From positions 1 to 60,352 of the forward strand of contig NZ_JAIXRZ010000055.1 in assembly GCF_027484945.1 (NCBI RefSeq): a DNA stretch of 60,352 nucleotides, in the 5' to 3' direction. Below the pieces are notes generated by a model, which was not told the DNA's origin, did not search any database, and saw only the letters and a list, made by a program, of their open reading frames with translations. The stretch comes from Flavobacterium sp. GTDB taxonomy: Bacteria; Bacteroidota; Bacteroidia; Flavobacteriales; Flavobacteriaceae. The first letter of the stretch is position 1; every line of letters starts with the position of its first letter. The position numbers and the translations under genes are program-made. Shown here one piece after another: positions 51,896 through 60,352 of this stretch.

Positions 51896-53830
51896 TTATT
51901 TTACCCATTTTTGAATTGCTACTTCAAGCAGTATAAATAGTAAGGAAGCGATTAAAAACCATTTCCAAATCGGGGTGTCGTTGCGATCGGCTTGCAAAGT
52001 ATCAAATAAACGGTCGGCAGAGTCAATTTCTTTATGCTCATTTACAAAATCTGCAACGCGGTTATTTAAGTTACTTTCTGTTCGGGCATAATTAAAACTC
52101 AAATTTTCCATAAATTGTCCTTTGCGATCAATTTGAAAATTACCCGCTGTATTCGGATGATCATTAAAAGTCAATTTTACTTTTTGATTCATAATTTGTT
52201 GAACGGGAATAAAGGATTCCTTTCCATTAGTAACCGAAACGATTTCATCTTTGCCCAACATACTGTTGGTGATAAAGGGTTTGTTATCCCCAATGATTAA
52301 GGCATTGATTCCTGTTTTTTGAGCACTTAAAGCCATGGTGTAAAAGGTAGGAACAATGAGGTAAGGCGAATTACAGAAGTTACTATTATCGCTATTAATT
52401 GGCGCTGCAAAAAAATAAATTTGGGCAATACCATTAGTGGTTGCGCTCAAAAATGAACGCTGGTCGTTGTATTCCAAAACAGAAGGAAGTGCCGATTGAA
52501 TTGTATAACTTCCTTTGGTTTTTGGGTATTGGAAATTATTCGTTTCTTTTTCGAATACTGTTCGATACAAGGGATGCTTAAAGTTAATTTTTGAAATTAA
52601 TTGTTCTTCCATTTTCCAATTTCCATACGAATAATCACCACCTAATGCTTTAGTTAATGCATTCAATGCTGTTCGATTCGAATTTGCTCCAGGAATTAAA
52701 ACTACATTTCCGCCCTTGGCTACAAATGCTTTTAATGTAGTTTGTAGTGCCGACGGTATATCTTGAAGTTCATTTACAATTATTGCATCCTGTTTTTCAA
52801 TTGCATTATAATCTAAATTGCGGAGTTCATAATGGGAGTAATTGAATTCTTCTGGGGTGTATATTTTTTTCAAAAAGGCAGATGCACTACTTGGACCAAT
52901 TGAAATGACATTATTTTTTTGCGGTTGTGACAGACTAAAGTAATAGGTGTTGTCATATTCCAATGCATTGTCGTTTAATGTAACGTACCCATGAAAATCT
53001 TCTTTTGGCAAATTAAATTTTAATTGTTGTTTGGGTTGTTTAAAATTGACTAATGTTTTTGCAACTAATTTACCTTTGTTATAAATCGCCAACGGGATAT
53101 CTTTAAAATCGTTACCATAAGCGGTAACAGCAACTCCAATTTCATAAAACTGATCTAAGGTTTGATGCATATATACGCTATCAATGGCAACATTATTTGT
53201 TTTTTCCGCTTCGGGAATAATAAAATATAGATTTTCGTTGGGTTGTGGTTCTCCAAAAGCATTGGCACCAAGTCCTACACCATCGGAAATGACCACAATA
53301 TCTTTTTTAAACGCAGTTGGGTGCGCTTTGATTTTTGCCAGTACTCGTTCAGGTTGAAAAGGAGTGGCACTATACGATAAGTTTTGTAATTCTTTTTGTA
53401 CTGATTTTATATCGGTATTCCAAAAGTTATCCGTACAAGTGATTAAAGAAAAATTTGAGTTTTCTGGGGCATTTTCCAATAAATCTTGTACAGCCCGTTT
53501 GAGCAATTCTCCTTTTTTACCTTTCGCTTGCATAGAAAACGAATTGTCTAAAACAATATATAATTCGTTGGTAGCATTTTTATGATCTTTAGCTTCAAAG
53601 TAAGGCTGGGTAAATGCCAAAATCAAAAAGGCCAATAAAAGCAATCGGGTAAATAATAGAAGGTATTTTTTTAACTTCGAACTTTTGCGAGTTTGGACGA
53701 CCAATTCACTCAAAAATCGAACATTAGTGAAGTATTCGGTTTTAAAGCGACGCAATTGAAATAAATGCACCAAAATCGGTAGCAGCAACAGGAATAAAAA
53801 GTAGAGAACTTCCGGATGTTTGAAATGCAT
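51896..53830 (-). CDS. BatA/vWA membrane protein
   Basis: The 644-residue protein has the BatA N-terminal region with two helices (about 5-25 and 58-76; FRRFKTEYFTN-like RRFKTEYF between them), a vWA domain (about 88-210, MIDAS DNSFS and SDG), a long extracytoplasmic beta-rich part, and a final helix near 625-640. Bat proteins act in the envelope of Bacteroidota in stress tolerance by unclear means. It is the first gene of the unit running into pyrC-like, DUF4870, the barrel and the esterase. Confidence 0.87.
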   Translation of the reverse strand: MHFKHPEVLYFLFLLLLPILVHLFQLRRFKTEYFTNVRFLSELVVQTRKSSKLKKYLLLFTRLLLLAFLILAFTQPYFEAKDHKNATNELYIVLDNSFSMQAKGKKGELLKRAVQDLLENAPENSNFSLITCTDNFWNTDIKSVQKELQNLSYSATPFQPERVLAKIKAHPTAFKKDIVVISDGVGLGANAFGEPQPNENLYFIIPEAEKTNNVAIDSVYMHQTLDQFYEIGVAVTAYGNDFKDIPLAIYNKGKLVAKTLVNFKQPKQQLKFNLPKEDFHGYVTLNDNALEYDNTYYFSLSQPQKNNVISIGPSSASAFLKKIYTPEEFNYSHYELRNLDYNAIEKQDAIIVNELQDIPSALQTTLKAFVAKGGNVVLIPGANSNRTALNALTKALGGDYSYGNWKMEEQLISKINFKHPLYRTVFEKETNNFQYPKTKGSYTIQSALPSVLEYNDQRSFLSATTNGIAQIYFFAAPINSDNSNFCNSPYLIVPTFYTMALSAQKTGINALIIGDNKPFITNSMLGKDEIVSVTNGKESFIPVQQIMNQKVKLTFNDHPNTAGNFQIDRKGQFMENLSFNYARTESNLNNRVADFVNEHKEIDSADRLFDTLQADRNDTPIWKWFLIASLLFILLEVAIQKWVK

Positions 53831-53906
53831 TTCAGTGACGTTAGTTTGTGCTTCAAAAATAATAAATTTAACCTATTTTCGAAGGGTTTTATCGTCAGAA
53901 TTTGAC

Positions 53907-55253
53907 TTACTCCCGTTTGCGTTTCTCGTTCCGTTTTCGTTCGACTGCGCGATTGCGAGGAGCTGATTTTCTTGGAGTTCGCTTCCCAGGGCCACCCAAA
54001 TTCACTTTTTTGTTTTTATCTTTTTTCTCTTGAAAGGCAGTCCCACCTATAAGTTTTGGACGTTTCAATAGAAATTTTACTTTCTTTTTGTCTTTTTCAA
54101 ATTCCAATAATCGATTGACAACTTCAACTGTTTCGGGAAAGGATAGCATTTGAATTTCTTGCTCCATAAGCATTTCTGCTTCAAGCTGAATTTCTTCTTC
54201 GCTAGGGCTAATAAAACTAAGGGCAACACCCGTTTTGTCTGCGCGTCCTGTTCGTCCAATGCGGTGAATGTATTGCTCGGGTATCGCAGTAAATTCAAAG
54301 TTGATGACATGCGTAATGTCGGAAATATCCAAACCTCGAGCCATCACATCGGTCGTGATAATTCCGCGCAGCCCTCCCTCTTGAAAAGAGGCCATAGTAT
54401 TCAAACGATAGTTTTGGGATTTATTGGAGTGAATTACTCCAAATTGCTCAGGAAAATCCGATTCTATAGCGGTAGCGATTAAATCGACTGTTTTTTTATT
54501 ATTGGCAAATACCAATACCCGTTTCATGGTAGTGTCTTCGTGAAGCAAATGCTTCAATACGTTTATTTTAGTAAGAAAGTTGGGGACTAAATAAGCGAAT
54601 TGTTTAATTTTTTCTAATGGTGTCCCCGAAGGCGCTAAACTTACTTCTTCTGGAAAGTCAAAATATTCGTCAAGCATTTCGTCAACTTCATCGGTCATCG
54701 TTGCTGAGAAAAGGATGTTTTGACGCTTAGTGCGCAACATACTTAAGATTGCGGTTACTTGTGTTCGGAAACCCAAGTTTAAAATCTCGTCAAACTCGTC
54801 GATAATTAATTTTTGAAGCGTATCAAAACGAATTACACTATCTAAGGCCAAGTCCATTATTCGGCCGGGAGTACCTACGAGAATGTCAACGCCTTCATAA
54901 ATCTTTTTTTTCTGCGTATTTATATTTACTCCTCCATACACCCCGAGCGTTCGCACTGACATGTATTGGGTAAGTTGTGAAACCACATCGGCAATCTGAA
55001 CCACTAGCTCACGCGTAGGGGCTAAAATGATTACCCGTGGCGTTTCTGAATCCATAAATTTCCATTGCTTTAAGACGGGTAATAAATAGGCAAGTGTTTT
55101 TCCTGTTCCGGTTTGAGCAATTCCCATAACGTCACGACCCGAAAGAATTACCGAATATGCGCGTTGCTGAATAGGGGTAGGTTGCGTAAGGCCCATGTCA
55201 TCCAACGCTTTTTGTAATGATTTTGGAAATTGAAACGATTCGAATGTGGTCAT
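53907..55253 (-). CDS. DEAD-family RNA helicase with DEFD motif II
   Basis: The 448-residue RhlE-like helicase has Q motif TQPTPIQQ, AQTGTGKT, PTRELVVQI, TPGR, SATMTDE, TTDVMARGLDI and HRIGRTGRAD. Motif II reads DEFD (residues 152-155) in place of DEAD; the metal-coordinating D and E remain. A basic tail of about 75 residues is rich in Lys and Arg. It probably remodels rRNA or mRNA. A TACCTTTG box is at 55270-55277. It is monocistronic. Confidence 0.92.
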   Translation of the reverse strand: MTTFESFQFPKSLQKALDDMGLTQPTPIQQRAYSVILSGRDVMGIAQTGTGKTLAYLLPVLKQWKFMDSETPRVIILAPTRELVVQIADVVSQLTQYMSVRTLGVYGGVNINTQKKKIYEGVDILVGTPGRIMDLALDSVIRFDTLQKLIIDEFDEILNLGFRTQVTAILSMLRTKRQNILFSATMTDEVDEMLDEYFDFPEEVSLAPSGTPLEKIKQFAYLVPNFLTKINVLKHLLHEDTTMKRVLVFANNKKTVDLIATAIESDFPEQFGVIHSNKSQNYRLNTMASFQEGGLRGIITTDVMARGLDISDITHVINFEFTAIPEQYIHRIGRTGRADKTGVALSFISPSEEEIQLEAEMLMEQEIQMLSFPETVEVVNRLLEFEKDKKKVKFLLKRPKLIGGTAFQEKKDKNKKVNLGGPGKRTPRKSAPRNRAVERKRNEKRKRE

Positions 55254-55269
55254 GAACTAGGATTTGATG

Positions 55270-55277
55270 CAAAGGTA
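55270..55277 (-). promoter_or_regulatory. -7 box TACCTTTG for the RhlE-like helicase
   Basis: An exact TAnnTTTG match on the minus strand, 16 bases before the ATG. Confidence 0.5.
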
Positions 55278-55390
55278 TTAAAAAAGTGTTGGGTTGTCTT
55301 TAAAACAATCCAATACGAAATCAAGTAAGGGTAAAATTGTAGCGGTATTCCATTGGTGCGCTCGAACTGAAATACCTCAATAGCACTTTT

Positions 55391-56449
55391 TTAGTGCTTC
55401 TGTTCTTTATTAAAATAGACCAAGTAATAATACATTTGGCGCTCTTCATCCCAACCTTTTTCGACAAATTTTTCAGCACTATCGGGATTAACAAAGTCCA
55501 ACTTGATTTGAATATTGGTATCCAAATTAATCACATTTTTAATTGTACGACGTGCATCCGAAACGGCAGCATTAGCAATAGGGAAGGAGGTCACATCTTC
55601 AATACTGTATTTTTCACCTCGATCGGCTTTATAGCTTTTGAACTCTGGAATCAAGTCTGGGTTGTCGATCACTTCGTTTAAAAACTTGGATTCTTCAAAG
55701 GTGTCGTTCTTTGCAAAATGGTTAACCGCTCGGTTCATAAACAATACTTCTTCTTTTTTGTCTTCTGCGGGAAATACCACTTCTTTGGCAAACTCTTGAC
55801 AAAACTTCAAATACTTTTTGGTCATAAAGTTCTCGTCTTGGAATGCATCTACCGACAAGAATTGCTCCAACCAGTAACGGGCATCATAACGATTACTATC
55901 GACAGTCAAAATTTTGTAACCTTCTTCTTTTTTATAATTGAAAATCAAACAACCTTTATCCAACTTGTTTAAATTGATTCCTTCTTGTAAAATCATTTCT
56001 AAATTGGATCCACGTTCTTCAAATTGTAAAAAGTCATTTTTCAGCTCACTTTTAAACACACCCAATGCATCTACTGTTTGATTGTCGATCGCAATATTGG
56101 TTAAATAGGCAACAAATACTTCCCCGTTTTTGATGTGTGGATGATTGGATTGTTCAAACAAGTGGTGGGTGATTTTCTTAGAAACTTCATGAACACTACT
56201 TGGATTTGTAAATACTTCCGAAGCTAAGTTGAACATTTCATTGTATTCCAAGTCGACATCATGTGCAAATTGGAAGTAATTTTCTTCTTTTTCTCGAAAC
56301 GGACGAAAAAAATACTCTTTAATCAAAGGTACAATTTCATCGGTTAAACTATACGAAGACTCCGATAAGAACAGATTTTCGTTACGACTTTTGTTTCCGA
56401 CTCTATGTATAGATAGGGAATCAATATGGGTGTTGAATAAATTTAGCAT
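55391..56449 (-). CDS. Nucleoid-associated protein, NdpA/YejK-like
   Basis: The 352-residue cytosolic protein matches the 37-kDa nucleoid-associated family (NdpA/YejK): LSIHRVGNKSRNENLFLSE at the start, FVAYLTNIAIDNQTVDALGVFKSE mid-protein, and an acidic C-terminal half. Members bind the nucleoid; the exact activity is unsettled. It follows the pRiA4b-like gene by 76 bases on the same strand. Confidence 0.85.
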   Translation of the reverse strand: MLNLFNTHIDSLSIHRVGNKSRNENLFLSESSYSLTDEIVPLIKEYFFRPFREKEENYFQFAHDVDLEYNEMFNLASEVFTNPSSVHEVSKKITHHLFEQSNHPHIKNGEVFVAYLTNIAIDNQTVDALGVFKSELKNDFLQFEERGSNLEMILQEGINLNKLDKGCLIFNYKKEEGYKILTVDSNRYDARYWLEQFLSVDAFQDENFMTKKYLKFCQEFAKEVVFPAEDKKEEVLFMNRAVNHFAKNDTFEESKFLNEVIDNPDLIPEFKSYKADRGEKYSIEDVTSFPIANAAVSDARRTIKNVINLDTNIQIKLDFVNPDSAEKFVEKGWDEERQMYYYLVYFNKEQKH

Positions 56450-56525
56450 TGGAAATTGTTTTTAATGGTAGATAGAAGTTTGAATTAATTGTGATTTAGC
56501 AACTTAGAATTTTCAAATTGACACA

Positions 56526-57065
56526 TTAGTTCCAATTCTCTTCAAATCCATAATCTTCAAAATGATCGTCTTCGCCAAATTGGTCTAAGTCATCTTCGTC
56601 CAAATCATCTTCAAACTCATTGTAGGATTCATAATCACCTTCGGCTTCAAACTGTTTTTCAATGGCTTCAGCGGGCATTTCACCATGAGCGAAAAGTAAA
56701 TCGGGGTATGTGGCACCCGAAACGGGTTCTTCAATTGCTGCTAGTTCAACCAAAAACGTCCACATATTAATAAAATCGTAAACATAAATAATTTTGGTTT
56801 GCTCTTGGTGGAGGATTTCGTGCAAACGGTAATCGGCCATAGTGCGCGATTCTCCGGGACTATCCCCGGTATCAAACATTGGAATTTCATCTTCTTGATT
56901 CCATGTGTCATCACAGGTGTAGAAAGAGGCAACTTCCATTCCGTCAAAGCCAAAAGCATTAACCAAAGCATTGTGTAAATCTTCTAATGTATCGTTATCA
57001 TCGATTGCAATATCTCTGAAAATATCTTCTTCAGCGTCGAGTATGGCTCTGAATTTATAAATCAT
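56526..57065 (-). CDS. pRiA4b ORF-3-like protein
   Basis: The 179-residue protein has the pRiA4b ORF-3 fold: KFRAILDAEEDIFRDIAIDD (strands 1-2 and linker), DTLEDLHNALVNAFGFD, and YVYDFINMWTFLVEL. The C-terminal 35 residues are almost all Asp/Glu. The family was named from a plasmid gene and a passenger of IS1096, but it is common on chromosomes and its role is unknown. There are no transposase or inverted repeats here. A TATCTTTG box is at 57089-57096. Confidence 0.85.
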   Translation of the reverse strand: MIYKFRAILDAEEDIFRDIAIDDNDTLEDLHNALVNAFGFDGMEVASFYTCDDTWNQEDEIPMFDTGDSPGESRTMADYRLHEILHQEQTKIIYVYDFINMWTFLVELAAIEEPVSGATYPDLLFAHGEMPAEAIEKQFEAEGDYESYNEFEDDLDEDDLDQFGEDDHFEDYGFEENWN

Positions 57066-57088
57066 AACGTAGGTGTTTTTTGAGTTTT

Positions 57089-57096
57089 CAAAGATA
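57089..57096 (-). promoter_or_regulatory. -7 box TATCTTTG for the pRiA4b-like gene
   Basis: An exact TAnnTTTG match on the minus strand, 23 bases before the ATG. Confidence 0.5.
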
Positions 57097-57221
57097 AATT
57101 TTTATTTTAGAATCTGCCTCCCGAAAATTTTAAATGTTGATAAGATTTTTATCCTTCAGCCCTTCAGAATTTTGTTCAAACGAGGGAAACTAACTATTTT
57201 TATACCTTAAAATTGCACCCT

Positions 57222-57983
57222 ATGAAAATCGTGATTTCACCAGCCAAATCATTAAATTTTGAACGTTTAGTTCCTACAACTCAATACACCGAATTTGCTT
57301 TTGCGAACAAGGCAGAAGCTATCGATCGCGTTTTAAAAAAGAAAAAACCAAAAGATTTAATTGAATTAATGGCTATTTCAGAAAAGTTGGCCGAACTCAA
57401 TTGGCAACGCAATCAGGAGCGGGAAGTGACTGCAATTACCTCTGAAAATGGGCGTCAAGCGGTTTTTGCATTTGATGGGGAAGTTTATCTTGGGTTGGAT
57501 GCGTATACTTTATCAGCAACTCAATTGGCTAAAGCGCAAGATTCGCTTCGAATCCTTTCCGGTTTGTATGGTTTGATAAAACCCTTAGATTTAATTCAGC
57601 CCTATCGTTTGGAGATGGGAACGGCGATGCCTGTCGGTGCATCAAAAAACTTATATGCATTTTGGAAAGATACCCTTACTGCTTTTCTAAATACAGAATT
57701 ACAAAATGAACCATTTTTAGTAAACTTGGCAAGCACGGAGTATTTTAGTGCGTTAGACACCAAAAAACTAAACGTTCCTGTGCTAACACCCGAGTTTAAA
57801 GAGTATAAAGACGGTAACCTAAAAATGATTAGTTTTTTTGCCAAAAAGGCGCGGGGATTAATGGTGCGTTATATTTTGGATAATGAGGTGCAAACGGTAG
57901 ACGAATTAAAGGGGTTTAATTATGAGGGCTATGCGTTTGATGCTAATTTAAGTTCAGGCAATAAATTGGTTTTTACCCGATAA
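57222..57983 (+). CDS. yaaA: Peroxide stress protein YaaA
   Basis: The 253-residue YaaA/DUF328 protein shows ISPAKSLNF at the start, RVLKKKKP-type segment, AFDGEVYLGLDA, LRILSGLYGLIKPLD, YRLEMG, LVNLAS and FFAKKARGLMVRY. In E. coli it limits intracellular iron and DNA damage under peroxide. ATG 57222 is preferred over the TTG three codons upstream. It is monocistronic. Confidence 0.95.
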   Translation: MKIVISPAKSLNFERLVPTTQYTEFAFANKAEAIDRVLKKKKPKDLIELMAISEKLAELNWQRNQEREVTAITSENGRQAVFAFDGEVYLGLDAYTLSATQLAKAQDSLRILSGLYGLIKPLDLIQPYRLEMGTAMPVGASKNLYAFWKDTLTAFLNTELQNEPFLVNLASTEYFSALDTKKLNVPVLTPEFKEYKDGNLKMISFFAKKARGLMVRYILDNEVQTVDELKGFNYEGYAFDANLSSGNKLVFTR

Positions 57984-58149
57984 TAAAAATAGCTTTCCCA
58001 AAAATTATATACCGTAACGTATTTTCCTTTTTGATTCTAGTGTAGTATTGGGATAGCGTTTTTTAAGAAAAAAACAACTATAGATAATTTCTATTGTAAA
58101 TATCTATCTAATTTAATACCAGAATTATAAATTAAATTATTTCAAGTGA

Positions 58150-58731
58150 TTATTTAAAATAATAATGGTTAAGCCAATTTTGAATAATTGTTTTGCCGTG
58201 GGGTGTTAAAATACTTTCTGGATGGTATTGGACACCATGGATTGCATATTTTTCATGGTGCAAAGACATGATTTCACCTTCAGGAGTTTGGGCAGAAATT
58301 TGTAAGCAATTGGGAAAATTTTGCCTGCTGACCATCCATGAATGATAACGCCCTACGACGATTTGTTGGGGCAGATTTTGATATAAAACAGCAGATGTAT
58401 CGGTGATCAAGATTTCAGTAGCTTCCCCGTGGTGGACTTGGTTGAGGTTGTATAATTGACCTCCAAATGCTTCACCAATGGCTTGCATGCCTAAGCAGAT
58501 ACCGAGAATTTTTTTGCTAGCAGCGTACGATTGAATAAGCGGAAGAAGTATGCCGGCTTCACGTGGTAACCCCGGGCCGGGTGATAAAACGATACATTCA
58601 AATGCATCAACCTGATCCAAATCGATTTCATCATTGCGATAAACCATTACAGATGCCCCTAAAGCTTCGAGGTAGTGTACAAGGTTGTATGTAAAACTAT
58701 CGTAATTGTCGAGAAGTAATATCGGTTTCAT
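58150..58731 (-). CDS. pabA: Aminodeoxychorismate/anthranilate synthase component II (glutamine amidotransferase)
   Basis: The 193-residue class I amidotransferase has LLLDNYDSFTYNL, the oxyanion SPGPGLP, nucleophile Cys in GICLGMQAIGE, and the His/Glu of GVQYHPESIL. It supplies ammonia to component I, either TrpE or PabB. No trp or pab partner is adjacent, so a shared or folate role (with folP at 14.9 kb) is likely but not proven. A TATATTTG box lies five bases before its ATG. Confidence 0.92.
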   Translation of the reverse strand: MKPILLLDNYDSFTYNLVHYLEALGASVMVYRNDEIDLDQVDAFECIVLSPGPGLPREAGILLPLIQSYAASKKILGICLGMQAIGEAFGGQLYNLNQVHHGEATEILITDTSAVLYQNLPQQIVVGRYHSWMVSRQNFPNCLQISAQTPEGEIMSLHHEKYAIHGVQYHPESILTPHGKTIIQNWLNHYYFK

Positions 58732-58736
58732 CGGTT

Positions 58737-58744
58737 CAAATATA
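58737..58744 (-). promoter_or_regulatory. -7 box TATATTTG for pabA/trpG
   Basis: On the minus strand TATATTTG is followed by AACCG and then ATG at 58731, only five bases, so a leaderless mRNA is predicted. Confidence 0.55.
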
Positions 58745-58756
58745 ACTAGAAAAATA

Positions 58757-58783
58757 AAAGCCCCGGAATTTGTCCGAGGCTTT
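58757..58783 (-). terminator. Terminator after yceI
   Basis: AAAGCC(C)CGGA (58757-58767) and TCCG(A)GGCTTT (58773-58783) pair with one mismatch; on the minus strand it is followed by a T-rich stretch. It ends the MarR-nitroreductase-YceI unit. Confidence 0.75.
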
Positions 58784-58803
58784 ATTTGAAGTGCTAATTT
58801 AAA

Positions 58804-59367
58804 TTAGAACTGCATAGAAACCGTTAGTTCAAATTCGTCGTTAATTGCTTTATTTCCAAGATTATCAAAGAAACTGCCCGAGCCGTATTTGATACCGTAT
58901 TTTGTTCGATCAATTGCGAATTTTGTTGAAGCCAAGTTGCCTTTAACATTCATGTCAAATGTTACAGGAGCCGTAATATCTTTAATAGTTAAGTCGGCTG
59001 AAACTGTAAATACACCGTTTCCTTTATCCACTACTTTTTTGAATACCAATTTTGATGTAGGGAATTTATCGGTACCAAAGAAGTCATCTGCCTTCAAGTG
59101 TCCGTTTAGATTATCTCTAGATTCTCCCTGTAAATCAGTTGTTGTTATTGATGTCATATCCACAACAAAAGAACCGCCAGTTAATTTTTTTCCTTTGAAA
59201 ATTAAAGTGCCTCCTTTAAAATTTACGGTTCCATTATGTTGTCCGGTCATCTTTTTGCCCAACCATTCGATTTTACTTTTGGTAACCTCAATTTTTTTGT
59301 TTTGAGCAGTTGCAAGGGTTGAAATAGCGACAAATAGCGCAAGAGCAATTGGTTTTAAATTTTTCAT
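58804..59367 (-). CDS. YceI family lipocalin-like protein
   Basis: The 187-residue protein has a signal peptide (about 1-22, ending ATAQ) and a YceI barrel that in homologues binds isoprenoid or polyprenyl ligands: SKIEWLGKKMTGQHNGTVNF, GGSFVVDMTSI, HLKADDFFGTDKFPTSKL, INDEFELTVSMQF. It is secreted or periplasmic. The frame is open to 59478, but that would overlap the nitroreductase gene; ATG 59367 starts the signal. It is the third gene of the MarR unit. Confidence 0.93.
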   Translation of the reverse strand: MKNLKPIALALFVAISTLATAQNKKIEVTKSKIEWLGKKMTGQHNGTVNFKGGTLIFKGKKLTGGSFVVDMTSITTTDLQGESRDNLNGHLKADDFFGTDKFPTSKLVFKKVVDKGNGVFTVSADLTIKDITAPVTFDMNVKGNLASTKFAIDRTKYGIKYGSGSFFDNLGNKAINDEFELTVSMQF

Positions 59368-59389
59368 TTTTTTTGATTTTAGGTTAAAA

Positions 59390-60022
59390 TTATAAAGATT
59401 CAAATAAGTTCGATTCACTTTTACGCACTTTTGCATAATGTTGGGTAGTGTCGTCTGGATGTCGGTACCCGATAGCACATACTAAGGCAGCATTTAAGTT
59501 TCGTTCGTTTAAACCCAAAATTTCGTTGTATAACTTGGGTTCAAAGCCTTCCATAGGTGTAGTATCTATTTTTAATTCCGCTGCAGCATTCATTAAGTTA
59601 CTCAAGGCAATATACGTTTGCTTTGCTGTCCAAACATTGCGCACTTCTAAAGGTATTTTCTGGATTGATGCTTTCATAAAATCAGCATATCCTTGTACAT
59701 TTTCCATTGAGATTCCACGTGTTTGAATAAGGTTTTCAAAATAGGCATCAATTTGAGCATCTCCCAGATTGAGTTCATTGGCAAAAACAACGAGATGAGA
59801 AGCCTCTACAATTTGTGACTGACCCCAAGAAGCCGGTTGTAATTGTGCCCGTAATTCAGGATTTTCTACAAAAATGACTTTGTAAGGCTGTAATCCGTAT
59901 GAAGAAGCCGACAAGGAAATGGCTTCTTTAAGTACTGCCAAATCTGCCGCACTAATTTTCCGTGTAGGATCGTATTTTTTGGTCGCATAACGCCATTGAG
60001 CGTTTTCAATAAATGAATTCAT
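59390..60022 (-). CDS. NAD(P)H-dependent nitroreductase-family oxidoreductase
   Basis: The 210-residue FMN enzyme has the N-terminal RYATKKYDP, SSYGLQPY (FMN/NAD region), HLVVFANEL, and AALVCAIGYRHPDD at the C-terminus, an NfsB-like pattern. It probably reduces quinones or nitro compounds. It starts six bases after the MarR stop, so it is regulated with it. Confidence 0.93.
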   Translation of the reverse strand: MNSFIENAQWRYATKKYDPTRKISAADLAVLKEAISLSASSYGLQPYKVIFVENPELRAQLQPASWGQSQIVEASHLVVFANELNLGDAQIDAYFENLIQTRGISMENVQGYADFMKASIQKIPLEVRNVWTAKQTYIALSNLMNAAAELKIDTTPMEGFEPKLYNEILGLNERNLNAALVCAIGYRHPDDTTQHYAKVRKSESNLFESL

Positions 60023-60028
60023 AAGCGG

Positions 60029-60352
60029 TTATTGGGTGTTTATGGTTCTAAATTTCTCTAATAATTCGATTAAAACTTTTTGTTCATCTTCGGATAGGTT
60101 TTTAACAAATAATTCCTCATTTGCGGCCACTAAGGGGTCTAACTCCTCCAAGAGTGCTCGTCCTTTGGCGGTAATCACGATTTCTATTTTTCTTCGGTTT
60201 TCCGGACATACATTGCGCGTAACCAGACTTTTAGCCAACAATTTGTCAATCAAACGCGTGGTATTGCTGTTTTTGGTGATCATTCGTTCTTGAATCATCG
60301 ACATATTGGCCGGATTTCCTTTTTGTCCACGTAAAATGCGCAACACATTAAA
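60029..60352 (-). CDS. MarR family transcriptional regulator, N-terminus cut by window
   Basis: At least 107 residues are visible. They include the wing helix-turn-helix of MarR: MSMIQERMITKNSNTTRLIDKL (recognition helix), NRRKIEIVITAKGRALL (wing) and a C-terminal dimerisation helix. The frame is open past the last base. It heads a unit with a nitroreductase and YceI and likely represses it until oxidant or quinone is present, by analogy with similar clusters. Confidence 0.9.
   Translation of the reverse strand, partial: FNVLRILRGQKGNPANMSMIQERMITKNSNTTRLIDKLLAKSLVTRNVCPENRRKIEIVITAKGRALLEELDPLVAANEELFVKNLSEDEQKVLIELLEKFRTINTQ

Noticed and set aside
56526..57065. pRiA4b ORF-3-like gene as a sign of a plasmid or IS1096-type element
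   Set aside because: No transposase, inverted repeats, target duplication or change in base composition surrounds it; the family is widespread on chromosomes.

Overview
This 60 kb window is an ordinary chromosomal stretch of a low-GC member of the Bacteroidota, most likely Flavobacteriaceae (Flavobacterium-like). The evidence is: many genes preceded by the Bacteroidota -7 promoter box TAnnTTTG and lacking Shine-Dalgarno sites; two proteins with type IX secretion (T9SS) sorting tails, one CHU_C type and one Por type; a CarboxypepD_reg-fronted outer membrane barrel; a BatA-type von Willebrand protein; MauE/TlpA redox proteins; and DUF1599, DUF4834 and DUF4870 proteins. No integrase, transposase, phage gene or CRISPR array was seen.

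Layout. 1-4.6 kb: the end of a tRNA-Glu, rpsT, a PAS histidine kinase with a single-domain response regulator, and typA. 4.6-11.6 kb: a 1701-residue T9SS adhesin-like protein and an ABC-2 exporter pair, followed by a GC-rich repeat-like intergenic element. 11.8-15.7 kb: tpiA, a TlpA lipoprotein, a MauE-thioredoxin fusion and DUF1599, divergent from folP. 15.9-23.6 kb: rlmH, pyrD, mvaB, a decayed S23-type gene, guaB, purB, a sirtuin and trmH; intergenic arrays with a 7-bp period occur at three places here. 23.6-31 kb: a CarboxypepD_reg protein, deaD, rdgB, an alpha-oxoamine synthase, and a barrel-GNAT pair. 31.1-36.6 kb: an envelope glycan operon (DUF4834, YfhO, GT4, flippase). 36.6-47.1 kb: a secreted repeat protein, a T9SS-exported M28 peptidase, uvrA, an ECF-like sigma factor with a 46-codon ORF after it, nth, bcp, a conserved cytosolic protein of unknown role, and a metallo-beta-lactamase operon. 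47.1-53.8 kb: a probable five-gene minus-strand unit (BatA/vWA, a degenerate dihydroorotase, DUF4870, an outer membrane barrel, an esterase). 53.9-60.35 kb: a DEAD-family helicase, NdpA-like protein, a pRiA4b ORF-3-like protein, yaaA, pabA/trpG, and a MarR-nitroreductase-YceI unit cut by the window end.

How the genes fit together. Most are housekeeping: nucleotide synthesis (pyrD, pyrC-like, guaB, purB, rdgB), folate (folP, pabA), DNA repair (uvrA, nth), translation and RNA (rpsT, typA, rlmH, trmH, two helicases) and oxidative stress (bcp, yaaA, MarR unit). The accessory part concerns the cell surface. The least explained items are the 7-bp-period intergenic arrays, the GC-rich element at 11.6 kb, the unknown protein at 43.8-45.2 kb, the 46-codon ORF, and three enzymes that have lost textbook metal ligands: an endonuclease III without Fe-S cysteines, a sirtuin without zinc cysteines and a dihydroorotase without its HxH motif. 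I found no clear new defence or mobile system. After start-site correction no gene-free stretch exceeds about 300 bases.
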